From the NCBI GenBank assembly GCA_005880915.1, contig VBIW01000039.1, positions 1 to 64,000 on the forward strand: 64,000 nucleotides of DNA. Reading direction: 5' to 3'. This DNA comes from Chloroflexota bacterium (GTDB taxonomy: Bacteria > Chloroflexota > Dormibacteria > Dormibacterales > Dormibacteraceae). Position 1 is the stretch's first letter, and each line of letters opens with the position of its first letter. Under the pieces are notes generated by a model that saw nothing but the letters and a program-made list of their open reading frames with translations, did not search any database and was not told where the DNA came from. The position numbers and the translations under genes are program-made. This document shows, piece by piece, positions 7,808-16,182 of the stretch.

Positions 7808-9774
7808 GGTTGGCCGTCGCCTGACCACGCTTCCGCAAACTGGCTGTTGTAGAGCCTGTAATAGAAGCCCTCTCGCTGCAGCAGCACGGAGTGGCTGCCT
7901 TGCTCGACGATCCTGCCACCGTCCATGACCACGATCACGTCTGCGTTGCGGATGGTGGATAGCCTGTGGGCGATCACAAAGCTCGTCCGTCCGTGGCGCA
8001 GGCTGGCCATAGCCTTCTGGATGAGGACCTCGGTCCGAGTGTCGACGTTGCTCGTCGCCTCGTCGAGGATGAGGATGCTCGGGTCGGCCAGGAATGCGCG
8101 GGCGATGGTCAGGAGCTGGCGCTGGCCGGACGATAGATCTGACGCGTCCTCGTCGAGCACGGTTTCGTAACCCTTGGGCAGCGTGCGCACGAACGAGTCG
8201 ACATGCGCGGCCTGGGCCGCGGCGACGATCTCCTGTTCGGTAGCGCTTTCCTTCCCGTACGCGATGTTGTCGCGGATCGTGCCGGCGAACAACCATGTGT
8301 CCTGGAGCACCATGCCGAACGCTCTCCGCACCTGGTCGCGAGACACGTCACGAGTATTCACGCCGTCGATGGAGATCTGGCCCGAGTCGATGTCGTAGAA
8401 GCGCATCAGGAGATTGACGATCGTTGTCTTGCCCGCGCCGGTGGGGCCGACGATCGCGATCGTCTGGCCCGGGCGCACCTGGAGGTTGAAGTCGGTGATG
8501 AGCGGCTTATCAGGCTCATAGCGAAAGTCCACGCGCTCCAGCGCAACCGCGCCGGTCACGTCGCCAAGCTCAGCCCCGGTGACCGTGTCGGGGGCTTCCT
8601 CCTCCGCCTCGAGCAGCTCGAACACCCGCTCCGCCGACGCAAGGCCCGACTGCAGGAGGTTCATCTGGCCGGCGATCTGCATGATCGGCATCGTGAACTG
8701 CCGCGAGTACTGGATGAATGCCTGCACGTCGCCGAGCGTCATGGTCCCTGTCGCGACGCGATAGCCTCCAATCACGGCGATCGCGACGTAGTTCAGATTG
8801 GACAGAAACTGGATTGCCGGCTGGATCAGACCGGAGAGGAACTGCGCCATGAAGCTCGCCTCGTAGAGGTGCCTGTTGTGCTCGTCGAAAACCTGCTGCG
8901 CTTTGGCGCGCCGGCCGAAGACCTGCACCAGCGCGTGGCCTGTGTGCATCTCCTCGACATGGCCGTTCAGGCTTCCTGTCCACTTCCACTGCGCCGCGAA
9001 CTGTCTCTGCGAGCGGCGGGCAACCAGCAGAGTCACGACCACCGACAGCGGAACCGTGACCAGCGCAATCAATGCGAGCAACGGGCTGATCCAGATCATC
9101 ATCGCGAGCACGCCGACCACGGTGAGCACTGAGGTGAGGATCTGGCTCATGCCCTGCTGAAGCGTCGTGGTGATGTTGTCGATGTCGTTGGTGACCCGGC
9201 TGAGGATGTCGCCGTGCGAGTGGCTGTCGAAATATTTGAGCGGCAGCCGGGCGAGCTTGGCGTCGACGTCGCGACGCAGCGCGAAGACGGTGCGCTGCGC
9301 GACCCCGGCCAGGATGTAGCCCTGAGCCCACATCAGCACAGATGAAAGGACGTAGACCGCCGCGGCGAGCAGCAGGATGATCCCGAGCGTGTTGAAGTCG
9401 ATGCCCTTGCCGGGTGTGACGTTCATGCCCGAGAGCATCTGGGCGATCTGGCCCTGGCCGTGCGCTTGCAGCAAAGCGATGGCCTGTGCCTTGGTAAGTC
9501 CGGCCGGCAGCATTTTGCCCACGATGCCGTTGAAGATGATGTCAGTCGCGCTGCCGATGATCTTCGGCCCGATGACGGAGAACGCAACGCTGCCGATACC
9601 GAGCAGGGTCACGAAGACGATCAGCGGCAGCTCGGGTCTCAGGCGGGCGAGGAGCTTGCCCAGCGTCTGGCGCGGGTTGCTGAGCTTGGCGGGCGGAGGC
9701 CCGCCCATGCCGCCCATCCAGCCGCCCGGTTGTCGCCGTTGGGCTTGAGCGCCCCCTCCTGGCCGGTTGATCAT
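7762..9774 (-). CDS. ABC exporter half-transporter (permease-ATPase), second subunit
   Basis: A 670-residue TMD-NBD protein. A Gly/Pro/Gln-rich N-terminus (about 40 residues with GGWMGGMGGPPP) precedes six membrane helices, then the ATPase: Walker A GPTGAGKTT, signature DLSSGQRQLLTIARA, Walker B ILILDEATSNVD, H-loop AHRLST. The C-loop is SSGQ rather than SGGQ, frequent in the paired multidrug exporters (MdlB/LmrD type). The ATG (9772-9774) overlaps the stop of the preceding ABC gene as ATGA, fixing the start. With its partner it should form a heterodimeric exporter; the divergent MarR gene points to drug or metabolite efflux. Confidence 0.9.
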   Translation of the reverse strand: MINRPGGGAQAQRRQPGGWMGGMGGPPPAKLSNPRQTLGKLLARLRPELPLIVFVTLLGIGSVAFSVIGPKIIGSATDIIFNGIVGKMLPAGLTKAQAIALLQAHGQGQIAQMLSGMNVTPGKGIDFNTLGIILLLAAAVYVLSSVLMWAQGYILAGVAQRTVFALRRDVDAKLARLPLKYFDSHSHGDILSRVTNDIDNITTTLQQGMSQILTSVLTVVGVLAMMIWISPLLALIALVTVPLSVVVTLLVARRSQRQFAAQWKWTGSLNGHVEEMHTGHALVQVFGRRAKAQQVFDEHNRHLYEASFMAQFLSGLIQPAIQFLSNLNYVAIAVIGGYRVATGTMTLGDVQAFIQYSRQFTMPIMQIAGQMNLLQSGLASAERVFELLEAEEEAPDTVTGAELGDVTGAVALERVDFRYEPDKPLITDFNLQVRPGQTIAIVGPTGAGKTTIVNLLMRFYDIDSGQISIDGVNTRDVSRDQVRRAFGMVLQDTWLFAGTIRDNIAYGKESATEQEIVAAAQAAHVDSFVRTLPKGYETVLDEDASDLSSGQRQLLTIARAFLADPSILILDEATSNVDTRTEVLIQKAMASLRHGRTSFVIAHRLSTIRNADVIVVMDGGRIVEQGSHSVLLQREGFYYRLYNSQFAEAWSGDGQPQRTLAAVSKNTSST

Positions 9775-11504
9775 GCGACCGCCGCCTCGCCGAGCTGCGA
9801 ATCGACGATCTCGCGATACGGCTCGCACGTGACCATCAACTCGGCGTGCGTTCCCATGCCCACGACCCGGCCGTCGTCCAGGACGATGATCCGGTCGGCG
9901 TGCATGATCGTGCTGACGCGCTGGGCAACGATCAAAACGGTCGACCGCCTGGTCTCGGCGCGAAGCGCGGCCCGCAGCCTCGCGTCGGTACCGGCGTCGA
10001 GAGCAGAGAAGCAATCGTCGAACAGATAGACCGCCGGTCCCTTCACCACGGCGCGGGCGATCGCCAGCCGCTGTCGCTGACCGCCCGAGACGTTGGTCCC
10101 GCCCTGGTCGATCGGGGCGGCGAGGCCGCCAGGCATGGTCTCGACGAAATCACGCGCCTGCGCCACCTCGAGGGCATGCCAGAGCTCGTCGTCCGTGGCT
10201 TGCTCGTTGCCGAACCGCAGGTTGTCGGCGATCGTGCCGCCGAAGAGATACGCCCGCTGGGGCACGAGGCCGATCCTGCTCCACAGGCCTTCCAGCGATT
10301 GCTCGCGTACGTCGACACCATCGACCAGGACCGCGCCTTCGCTCACGTCGAAGAATCGCGGTATGAGGTTGAGCAGCGTGGTCTTGCCCGCGCCGGTGCC
10401 GCCGATGATTGCGGTGGTCTCTCCGGGTTTCAGATCGAAGACTAGCTCCTGCAGCACCGGCTTCTCGCCGCCGGGGTAGCCGAAGGTGACACCGCGGAAC
10501 TCGACCTCTCCAGAGATCCCGCTCGGTGCGACCGGGTGGGCGGGTTCTCCGATTGATGGAGTTGTAGTGACCACATCCTGGAGGCGCGCCGCGCTTGCCT
10601 CGGCGCGCGGCACGAGGATGACCAACCCGACGGCCATCATCAGCGAGAAGAGGATCTGCATGATGTACATGAGGAAGGCGGTCATGTTGCCGATGGACAT
10701 CTGCCCGCTGTCGACGAGATGGCCGCCGAACCACAGCACAGCGATCGTCGTGCCGTTCATCACGATCATCAGGGCGGGGAAGGCGAAGACGAAGATCCGG
10801 TTCACGCGAAGTGCGGTCGACGTGAGGTCGTAATTCGCCTCCGCGAAGCGGCGCTCCTCATAGGGCGTTCGAATGAAGGCGCGAATGACCCGTACCCCCA
10901 TGATCTGCTCGCGCATGACCTGGTTGATCCGGTCGATCTTCACCTGCATCGACCGGAAGAGTGGCACCGCCTTCCAGAGCATGAAGCCGACGATCGCTGC
11001 CAGGAGCGGTATGACCACAATCAGCAGCCCGGAGAGGGTTACATCCGTCCGCAGCGCCATGAACACGCCGCCGACCAACATGATCGGCGCGCTCACCATC
11101 AGGGTGAGCGCAATCTGCATGAAGAGCTGGATCTGCTGAACGTCGTTAGTGTTGCGAGTGATCAGGGAAGCAGTGCCGAAGCGGTTCATTTCCTGCGCCG
11201 AAAAGCCCTGGACCCGACCGAATACCGCAGCCCGCAGGTCCCGCCCGACTCCCATCGAGGCTCGCGAAGCCCAGTACACTCCCGCGATCGCGATCAGGCC
11301 GAGCACCAGCGTGATGCCCAGCATCACCGCACCCGTCCGCCAGATGTACGGGATGTCGCCCTTGGCGACACCGTTGTTGATGATGTCGGCGTTGAGGTTG
11401 GGCAGATAGAGGTTCGCGATGGACTGGATCAGCACGAGCGCGATGACGACCGCTACCTCTCGCGCGTATGGCCGAACATAGGTGCGCAGAAGGCGAATCA
11501 GCAT
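9771..11504 (-). CDS. ABC exporter half-transporter (permease-ATPase), first subunit
   Basis: A 577-residue TMD-NBD protein starting MLIRLLRTYVRPYAREVAVVIALV, with six membrane helices, Walker A GGTGAGKTTL, signature NVSGGQRQRLAIARA, and the Walker B region YLFDDCFSALDAGTD. The residue after the Walker B Asp is Asp (DDC) where most ATPases have Glu, so one of the two ATP sites of the heterodimer is probably degenerate, as in BmrCD/LmrCD. The next gene overlaps by 4 bp. Transcription starts from the divergent promoter region 11528-11574 shared with marR. Confidence 0.9.
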   Translation of the reverse strand: MLIRLLRTYVRPYAREVAVVIALVLIQSIANLYLPNLNADIINNGVAKGDIPYIWRTGAVMLGITLVLGLIAIAGVYWASRASMGVGRDLRAAVFGRVQGFSAQEMNRFGTASLITRNTNDVQQIQLFMQIALTLMVSAPIMLVGGVFMALRTDVTLSGLLIVVIPLLAAIVGFMLWKAVPLFRSMQVKIDRINQVMREQIMGVRVIRAFIRTPYEERRFAEANYDLTSTALRVNRIFVFAFPALMIVMNGTTIAVLWFGGHLVDSGQMSIGNMTAFLMYIMQILFSLMMAVGLVILVPRAEASAARLQDVVTTTPSIGEPAHPVAPSGISGEVEFRGVTFGYPGGEKPVLQELVFDLKPGETTAIIGGTGAGKTTLLNLIPRFFDVSEGAVLVDGVDVREQSLEGLWSRIGLVPQRAYLFGGTIADNLRFGNEQATDDELWHALEVAQARDFVETMPGGLAAPIDQGGTNVSGGQRQRLAIARAVVKGPAVYLFDDCFSALDAGTDARLRAALRAETRRSTVLIVAQRVSTIMHADRIIVLDDGRVVGMGTHAELMVTCEPYREIVDSQLGEAAVA

Positions 11505-11527
11505 CGGTCAAACCCCATTTCTAACCG

Positions 11528-11574
11528 TTTGATGATATCAAATGATTGACATGAGTCAAGTCATTTGGTAAATT
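11528..11574. promoter_or_regulatory. Divergent ABC/marR promoters with interlocked operator dyads
   Basis: Plus strand: TTGACA (11546-11551), 17 bp, TAAATT (11569-11574), aimed at marR. Minus strand: TTGACT (11559-11554), 16 bp, TATCAT (11537-11532), aimed at the ABC pair. The two -35 boxes are the arms of the dyad TTGAC-atga-GTCAA, itself nested in CAAATGA...TCATTTG (11539-11567). A second dyad TTTGAT-gat-ATCAAA lies at 11528-11542. A MarR dimer bound here would block both promoters. The boxes are seen directly; binding is inferred. Confidence 0.75.
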
Positions 11575-11581
11575 CGAATGG

Positions 11582-12049
11582 GTGAAAGCCACGCCAGCGT
11601 CAAAGGAAAATCTCCGCTCGGTGATGCTGGCGTTCGGCCGCCAGCAAGCGGCGTTCTCCGATGACTTTCTGAGATTTCTGATGGACGTCGAGCTGACGAT
11701 GGGCCAGTTTCGCGCCCTCGCGACCATCCGGCGCTGGGGCCGCCAGAGCGGCAGGGAGCTGGCCGGCCGGCTCGGCGTTACGCCAGGCACCCTGGTCCCG
11801 CTCGTCGATCGTCTGGAGGAGCTGGGATATCTGCGCCGCGTCCCGGACCACGACGATCGCCGCCTCACGTGGCTCGAGCTCACGCCGAAATCGGACCGGC
11901 TCTTCCACCGGCTGCGCGGAATGGGGGCCGGCCGCCTCGCGTCGGCGATCTCCCAGCTCGTGCCCAAGGATCGGGCCGAGCTCAAGCGGCTGCTGAACCG
12001 CCTGGCGGAGCACATGGAAGCCGCCGCCGCGAAGGAAGTCACGGCCTAG
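11582..12049 (+). CDS. MarR-family transcriptional regulator of the ABC exporter
   Basis: A 155-residue winged-helix protein: LTMGQFRALATIRRWGRQSGRELAGRLGVTPGTLVPLVDRLEELGYLRRVPDHDDRRLTWLELT holds the helix-turn-helix and the DxRR wing. The GTG at 11582 is 7 nt after the -10 box TAAATT, so transcription should begin at or within a base of the start codon: a leaderless message. No Shine-Dalgarno is present. The ATG at 11578 is in another frame. It is divergent from the ABC exporter genes, which it probably represses. Confidence 0.9.
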   Translation: MKATPASKENLRSVMLAFGRQQAAFSDDFLRFLMDVELTMGQFRALATIRRWGRQSGRELAGRLGVTPGTLVPLVDRLEELGYLRRVPDHDDRRLTWLELTPKSDRLFHRLRGMGAGRLASAISQLVPKDRAELKRLLNRLAEHMEAAAAKEVTA

Positions 12050-12098
12050 CTCGTTCGATCCGCGTAGGTCAAAAAGTGTTAACCCGCGTTCTCTCTCT

Positions 12099-14183
12099 GT
12101 GCTGCTTCATGCCGCGCTTTTCTTTGGCGCGCTCAGCGCTGTCGCCACGATCGCCGCTTTCTGGCCGGGCCTGATCCAGGCTCGCCTCTGGATCGGTCTG
12201 CCGGTCGGTGTGCTCCTGATCGCCCTGGTGACCTGGAACGCGTCGATCCTGAGCCAGACTCCGGACTTCGAGATCATCCTCGGGGCCGTCGCCTTCGTCG
12301 CTACCGCCCTGCTGCGAGTGACCATGCGGCGGTGGAGCTGGATGGGCGCCCAGCTTTATGCGGCGGCGACCCTCGCCTCAATCGCCTACCTCCTGTACGC
12401 CGGCTCGATCACCTACGTGGTGGCGCGGGACGCGGTCTACCTGATCGCATCGAGCGTGCTGTTGGTGCTCGAGCTCGCGGCGCTGGGGCTGTCCCTGTCC
12501 TATCTGTTCGAGATCGTTGACACGATCAGCCGGACCTCAGACCGGCCGCATTCGAGCGATCCCAACTACCTCCCCAAGGTCGCGGTCCAGATCCCGGCTT
12601 ACAACGAACCTCTCGAGGTCGTCGGCGAGACGCTCGACGCGCTCGCGGCCCTCGACTATCCGGACCTGATCGTGCAGGTGGTCGACAACAACACGCCCGA
12701 CCGCGAGACCTGGACGGCGCTCCAGGCCAGATGCGAGAAGCTCGGCCCTCGCTTCCAGTTCATGCACCTCGAGAACTGGCCCGGTTACAAAGCCGGCGCG
12801 CTGAACGAAGCGACGCGACGCCTGCCCAAAGAAGTCGAGATCATCGCGGTGGTCGACTCGGACTACGTCGTCAGGCCGGATTGGCTGCGCTCGACCGTCG
12901 GCCATTTCGCCGACCCCAAGGTCGCGTTCGTCCAGACACCGCAGAACTATCGCGACTGGGAGGACGACCAGTATCTACGCGGCCTCTACTACAGCTACCG
13001 CTATTTCTTCGAGATCACGATGCCCGCCCGCGCGCACCGGAACGCGATCATCTTCGCGGGCACCATGGGCCTCATCCGGCGCCAGGCGCTGGAGGAGATC
13101 GGCGGTTGGAACCCCGACATCGTGACCGAGGACGCGGAAGCGAGCCTGCGCATGCTTGCGCACGGGCACGTCGGCATCTACGTGCCGAAGCCCTACGGCC
13201 ATGGGCTCATGCCGTTGAGCTTCGACGGGCTGAAGAAGCAGCGCTTTCGATGGGCCCTGGGCGGAGTGCAGATCCTGCGCCTCCACTGGCGGCGCCTGCT
13301 CTTGCCCGGCCAGGGTGAGGGGTTGACCGTGGCGCAGCGGGTGCATTACCTGCTCGGCAACGTGCAGTGGTTCGGCGACGTGCTCATGTTCATCTTCACG
13401 GTCCTGCTTCTCCTCACCGCGCTGTCGACGGCCATGCATCATCAGCTGCCGATCCGCAGGATGACCGGGTTGGCCCTCGGTCTGCCGATCGCGTTCCTCG
13501 CGTCGGGGTTGCTCCGCGCCGTGTGGGCGATGAAGATCAAGACGCGATGCACGTGGCGCGACGCGATCGCGGGCCTCCAGGTCTGGTTTGCCCTGAGCTG
13601 GGTCGTCACGCTCGCATGTCTGCGCGGTCTCATCCGGTTCCATACCGCGTTCCTGCGCACACCCAAGATGAAGGAAAGCGAGGCGTCACTCATCAAGGCG
13701 CTGCGCGCGGCGCAGATGGAGACTATGCTCGCGGTCACGGGCGTGGCTGCGGCGATTGTGATGCTGGCCCGCGCGCCCTCGATCTCGACCGCCGCGCTGG
13801 CCCTGCTCCTGCTGTTCCAGGCGGCGATCTACGCCAATGCCGTTTGGGCAGGAGCCTCGGCCGAGGGGATCCACCTGACGCCTCTGCGACGCGCCTACCG
13901 CAACTCGGCGCAGAGCACTGGTGCGCGGCCTGGCCCGGAGAGGCTCGCCATGCCCGCGGCTATCGGCGCGGTCGCAATCGTGCTGATGCTGTTGATCTCG
14001 CTCGCGGCGCCGCCCGCACCGCCAGAGCCCCAGGCGACCGCGCCTGGAGAGGTCCAGGCGGCGACTGCCCACTCGTCTCCATCGGCCTCGCCGTCACCGT
14101 CGCCGACTCCGTCCGCATCGCCAAGCGCGTCGCCGAGCTCATCGCCGTCCGCGTCGCCCTCCGCGTCGCCTTCGAAGCGCTGA
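12099..14183 (+). CDS. Processive membrane glycosyltransferase, family 2 (BcsA/beta-glucan synthase-like)
   Basis: A 694-residue polymer-forming transferase. Layout: several N-terminal membrane helices (to about residue 150), a GT-A catalytic domain with VQIPAYNEP, VVDNNTPD, VVDSDYV (D-x-D), VTEDAEAS (TED) and QRFRWALGG (QxxRW), then more helices. These motifs place it with cellulose, hyaluronan and beta-glucan synthases that extend and export a chain. The last 40 or so residues are an extracellular or cytosolic Ser-Pro-Ala repeat (PSPSPTPSASPSASPSSSPS) ending SKR. No PilZ domain, no BcsB or other synthase partner nearby. The start is GTG at 12099. Polymer identity unknown. Confidence 0.85.
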   Translation: MLLHAALFFGALSAVATIAAFWPGLIQARLWIGLPVGVLLIALVTWNASILSQTPDFEIILGAVAFVATALLRVTMRRWSWMGAQLYAAATLASIAYLLYAGSITYVVARDAVYLIASSVLLVLELAALGLSLSYLFEIVDTISRTSDRPHSSDPNYLPKVAVQIPAYNEPLEVVGETLDALAALDYPDLIVQVVDNNTPDRETWTALQARCEKLGPRFQFMHLENWPGYKAGALNEATRRLPKEVEIIAVVDSDYVVRPDWLRSTVGHFADPKVAFVQTPQNYRDWEDDQYLRGLYYSYRYFFEITMPARAHRNAIIFAGTMGLIRRQALEEIGGWNPDIVTEDAEASLRMLAHGHVGIYVPKPYGHGLMPLSFDGLKKQRFRWALGGVQILRLHWRRLLLPGQGEGLTVAQRVHYLLGNVQWFGDVLMFIFTVLLLLTALSTAMHHQLPIRRMTGLALGLPIAFLASGLLRAVWAMKIKTRCTWRDAIAGLQVWFALSWVVTLACLRGLIRFHTAFLRTPKMKESEASLIKALRAAQMETMLAVTGVAAAIVMLARAPSISTAALALLLLFQAAIYANAVWAGASAEGIHLTPLRRAYRNSAQSTGARPGPERLAMPAAIGAVAIVLMLLISLAAPPAPPEPQATAPGEVQAATAHSSPSASPSPSPTPSASPSASPSSSPSASPSASPSKR

Positions 14184-14297
14184 CGAGGTCCACAATTTCC
14201 CAGGGAACGCTAAGGATCCGTCGAGTCGCCTCACAGGTTGCCGGGACACCCTAGAAGGCACAAGTCCGTAAAAGGGAGATCACCGGAGGACAGCCTG

Positions 14298-15569
14298 ATG
14301 TCAGAACAAAATCCAAACGAAACCGGCGCACCGCCAACGCCGCCAGAACAGAATCTCTTGTCGCCGCCCGGCTATGAGGGCATGGGACCGTCGCCGGCGT
14401 GGATGGCCGCCCCGCCCCCGCAGGCGCCCTCCCTGTGGCATCGCATCGCGGCCTTCGTCGTGCTGATCGCGATCGTCGCCGCCGGAGCGGGCGCCGGTAT
14501 CGGCTGGAGCCTCGCACGCGTGGTCAACAACCGACCCGTCGCGCAGGCCACGACGACACCCGGCGAAACGCCGATCCAGCCGGTGAGCCCGAGCGCCAAT
14601 CCGTCGGCCGGCAGCTCGACGACGGCAGACGCTATCGCGGCCAAGGTCGATCCCGCGATCGTCGACATCAACACCGTCGTAGGGACGGGCCAGGCCGCCG
14701 GCACCGGGATGATCATCAGCTCGACCGGCGAGATCCTCACCAACAACCACGTGGTCAGCCAGTCGACCAGCATCACGGTCACGGTGCAAGGGCGCTCGCA
14801 GACCTACACGGCCCACGTCGTGGGCGTCGACATCTCGCAGGACGTCGCGGTGATCCAGATCGACTCCAACGTCTCGGGACTGCCGACGGTGACGTTCGCC
14901 AACTCGTCCTCGGTGCAGGTCGGCGACACGGTCGTCGCCATCGGCAACGCGCTCGGTCAGGGTGGGACGCCGCCGGCGTCCCAGGGCACCGTCACGGCGC
15001 TGGACCAGACCATCACCGCCAGCGAGGGTGGCGGCCAGTCGGAGACGCTGAACGGCATGATTCAGAGCGACGCGGTCATCTACGAAGGTGACTCTGGCGG
15101 CGCGCTGGTCAACACGTCCGGACAGGTCGTGGGCATGATCACCGCCGGCCAGGCGCAGGGTTTCCGTTCTTCGGCGTCGAACATCGGATTCGCGGTCGCC
15201 TCCAACACCGCACTCAGCGTCGTCAACCGGATTCGGGCGCACGAGCAGGCGTCGGACCTGACCTACGGACAGCTTGGATTCCTGGGCGTGCAGGTGCAGA
15301 ACCTGGACTCGACCAGTGCAGCGCAGCTTGGTCTCAAACTGAGCTCGGGCGCGCTGGTCGTCGCGGTCACCTCCGGGTCGCCGGCGCAGGCAGCAGGGAT
15401 CACGCGCAGCTCGGTCATCACGAACGTCGGTGGCTCCGCCGTCACCTCGACCGACACCCTGGGCACGGCGATCAAGTCGCATCTCCCAGGCGAGAAGGTT
15501 TCGGTGACATGGGTCGATCAAGGCGGCTCACACACCGCGACCGTGACCCTGGCCGGAGTGAACCCCTAG
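14298..15569 (+). CDS. Membrane-anchored trypsin-like serine protease with PDZ domain (DegP/HtrA type)
   Basis: A 423-residue S1C protease for surface or envelope protein quality control. A Pro-rich cytoplasmic head (1-45), one membrane helix (LWHRIAAFVVLIAIVAAGAG), a Ser/Thr/Pro linker, the protease domain with His151 (LTNNHVV), Asp182 (SQDVAVIQID) and Ser266 (YEGDSGGAL), and one C-terminal PDZ domain (about 325-423, LGFLGVQVQ to the end). The frame opens at 14238, but the ATG at 14298 follows GGAGG by about 8 nt and is chosen. The repeat element at 15586 follows its stop. Confidence 0.92.
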   Translation: MSEQNPNETGAPPTPPEQNLLSPPGYEGMGPSPAWMAAPPPQAPSLWHRIAAFVVLIAIVAAGAGAGIGWSLARVVNNRPVAQATTTPGETPIQPVSPSANPSAGSSTTADAIAAKVDPAIVDINTVVGTGQAAGTGMIISSTGEILTNNHVVSQSTSITVTVQGRSQTYTAHVVGVDISQDVAVIQIDSNVSGLPTVTFANSSSVQVGDTVVAIGNALGQGGTPPASQGTVTALDQTITASEGGGQSETLNGMIQSDAVIYEGDSGGALVNTSGQVVGMITAGQAQGFRSSASNIGFAVASNTALSVVNRIRAHEQASDLTYGQLGFLGVQVQNLDSTSAAQLGLKLSSGALVVAVTSGSPAQAAGITRSSVITNVGGSAVTSTDTLGTAIKSHLPGEKVSVTWVDQGGSHTATVTLAGVNP

Positions 15570-15585
15570 CGCCGATTGCGCCTCG

Positions 15586-15644
15586 TTGGCGCCAATGGAG
15601 CTGAATCGGCGCTCGTCATGGCCCCCGCTGGATACAACGAGGCG
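15586..15644. repeat. 59-bp intergenic element, copy 1
   Basis: Begins TTGGCGCCAA, contains GAATC, and ends GCTGGATACAACGAGGCG. A second copy of exactly the same length is at 31884-31942. About 41 of 59 positions agree, concentrated at the two ends. An inverted repeat CGCCGATT/AATCGGCG (15570-15577, 15604-15611) surrounds the left end. It lies between the protease stop and rpsU. Function unknown. Confidence 0.65.
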
Positions 15645-15698
15645 CGCCTCCGGTTAAGCCAGCGGGCCCCGCCGTGAGGCCTGTATCCTTCTTGGGTC

Positions 15699-15872
15699 GT
15701 GCGAATTGTAGTCAAGGACCCCGAAGAGTTCGAGCAGGCGCTGCGCGAGTTCCGCCGCAAGGTGCAGGAACAGGGACTCGTGCGCGAGATGCGACGGCGC
15801 TCGCACTACGTCCCGCCGGCCGAGGCCCGCAAGATCAAGAGCCTTCGCGCGCGACGTCGGCGCACCCGATAG
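15699..15872 (+). CDS. rpsU: Small ribosomal subunit protein bS21
   Basis: A 57-residue basic protein, read by translation from GTG at 15699: it starts VRIVVKDPEEFEQALREF, continues RRKVQEQGLVREMRRRSHY and ends in an Arg/Lys-rich tail SLRARRRRTR. This matches bS21, a small late-assembling 30S protein near the anti-Shine-Dalgarno. A TATCCT box at 15684-15689 lies 9 nt before the start, so the leader is very short. Most Actinobacteria lack this protein, which bears on the organism. The 32 bp covering its stop codon are repeated 39 bp further on. Confidence 0.88.
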   Translation: MRIVVKDPEEFEQALREFRRKVQEQGLVREMRRRSHYVPPAEARKIKSLRARRRRTR

Positions 15873-15928
15873 CAAGTTAGGACGTCCCCCATGCGCCGGC
15901 GTACCCGATAGCAAGTTTGGACGTCCCC
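15858..15928. repeat. 32-bp direct repeat spanning the rpsU stop
   Basis: 15858-15889 and 15897-15928 share 30 of 32 bases (both contain ACCCGATAGCAAGTT and GACGTCCCC). The second copy duplicates the last rpsU codons, its stop and the next 17 bases, and runs into the palindromic repeat that follows. Probably a slippage or repeat-insertion scar. Confidence 0.7.
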
Positions 15929-16029
15929 ACCCGGCGGCTGCGCCGCCGACCTCCCCGGCGAGCGGGGAGGTGAAGCGTTCCCACCCGGCGGCTTGCCGCC
16001 GACCTCCCCGGCAAGCGGGGAGGTGAAGC
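15926..16029. repeat. Two tandem copies of palindromic repeat family A
   Basis: Copies at about 15926-15975 and 15980-16029. Each reads CCCACCCGGCGGC, a short GGCGGC/GCCGCC hairpin, then CTCCCCGGCGAGCGGGGAG and TGAAG. They sit directly upstream of the 5S promoter. Further family A copies are at 26674, 57897 and, inverted, at 58842. Confidence 0.85.
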
Positions 16030-16044
16030 TTCTCCTTCGCCCGT

Positions 16045-16050
16045 TATAAT
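16045..16050 (+). promoter_or_regulatory. -10 box of the 5S rRNA gene
   Basis: A consensus TATAAT lies exactly 6 nt before the proposed 5S start at 16057. No clear -35 box; the preceding bases belong to repeat family A. Confidence 0.65.
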
Positions 16051-16056
16051 TCCCTC

Positions 16057-16175
16057 TGTTCGGTGACCATGGCGGAGGGGAGACACCCGTTCCCATTCCG
16101 AACACGGTAGTTAAGCCCTCCAGCGCCGATGGTACTGCCGGGGTAACCCGGCGGGAGAGTAGGTCGTTGCCGAGC
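16057..16175 (+). rRNA. rrf: 5S ribosomal RNA
   Basis: The core is unmistakable: GGTGACCATGGCGGAGGGG, then ACCCGTTCCCATTCCGAACA, GTTAAGCCCTCCAGCGCCGA and TGGTACTGCCGGGGTAACCC, ending GGGAGAGTAGGTCG. The terminal helix pairs TCGGTGACC with GGTCGTTGCCGA; ends are therefore accurate to a few bases. No 16S, 23S or tRNA gene lies within this window, so the gene is transcribed alone from its own TATAAT box and ends at the terminator at 16183. Confidence 0.95.
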
Positions 16176-16182
16176 GTTTTTT

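Noticed and set aside
7762-11504. ABC pair as CydDC
   Set aside because: It is divergent from a MarR gene with shared operator, has the SSGQ/SGGQ and DDC features of heterodimeric drug exporters, and is on the far side of another gene from cydAB.
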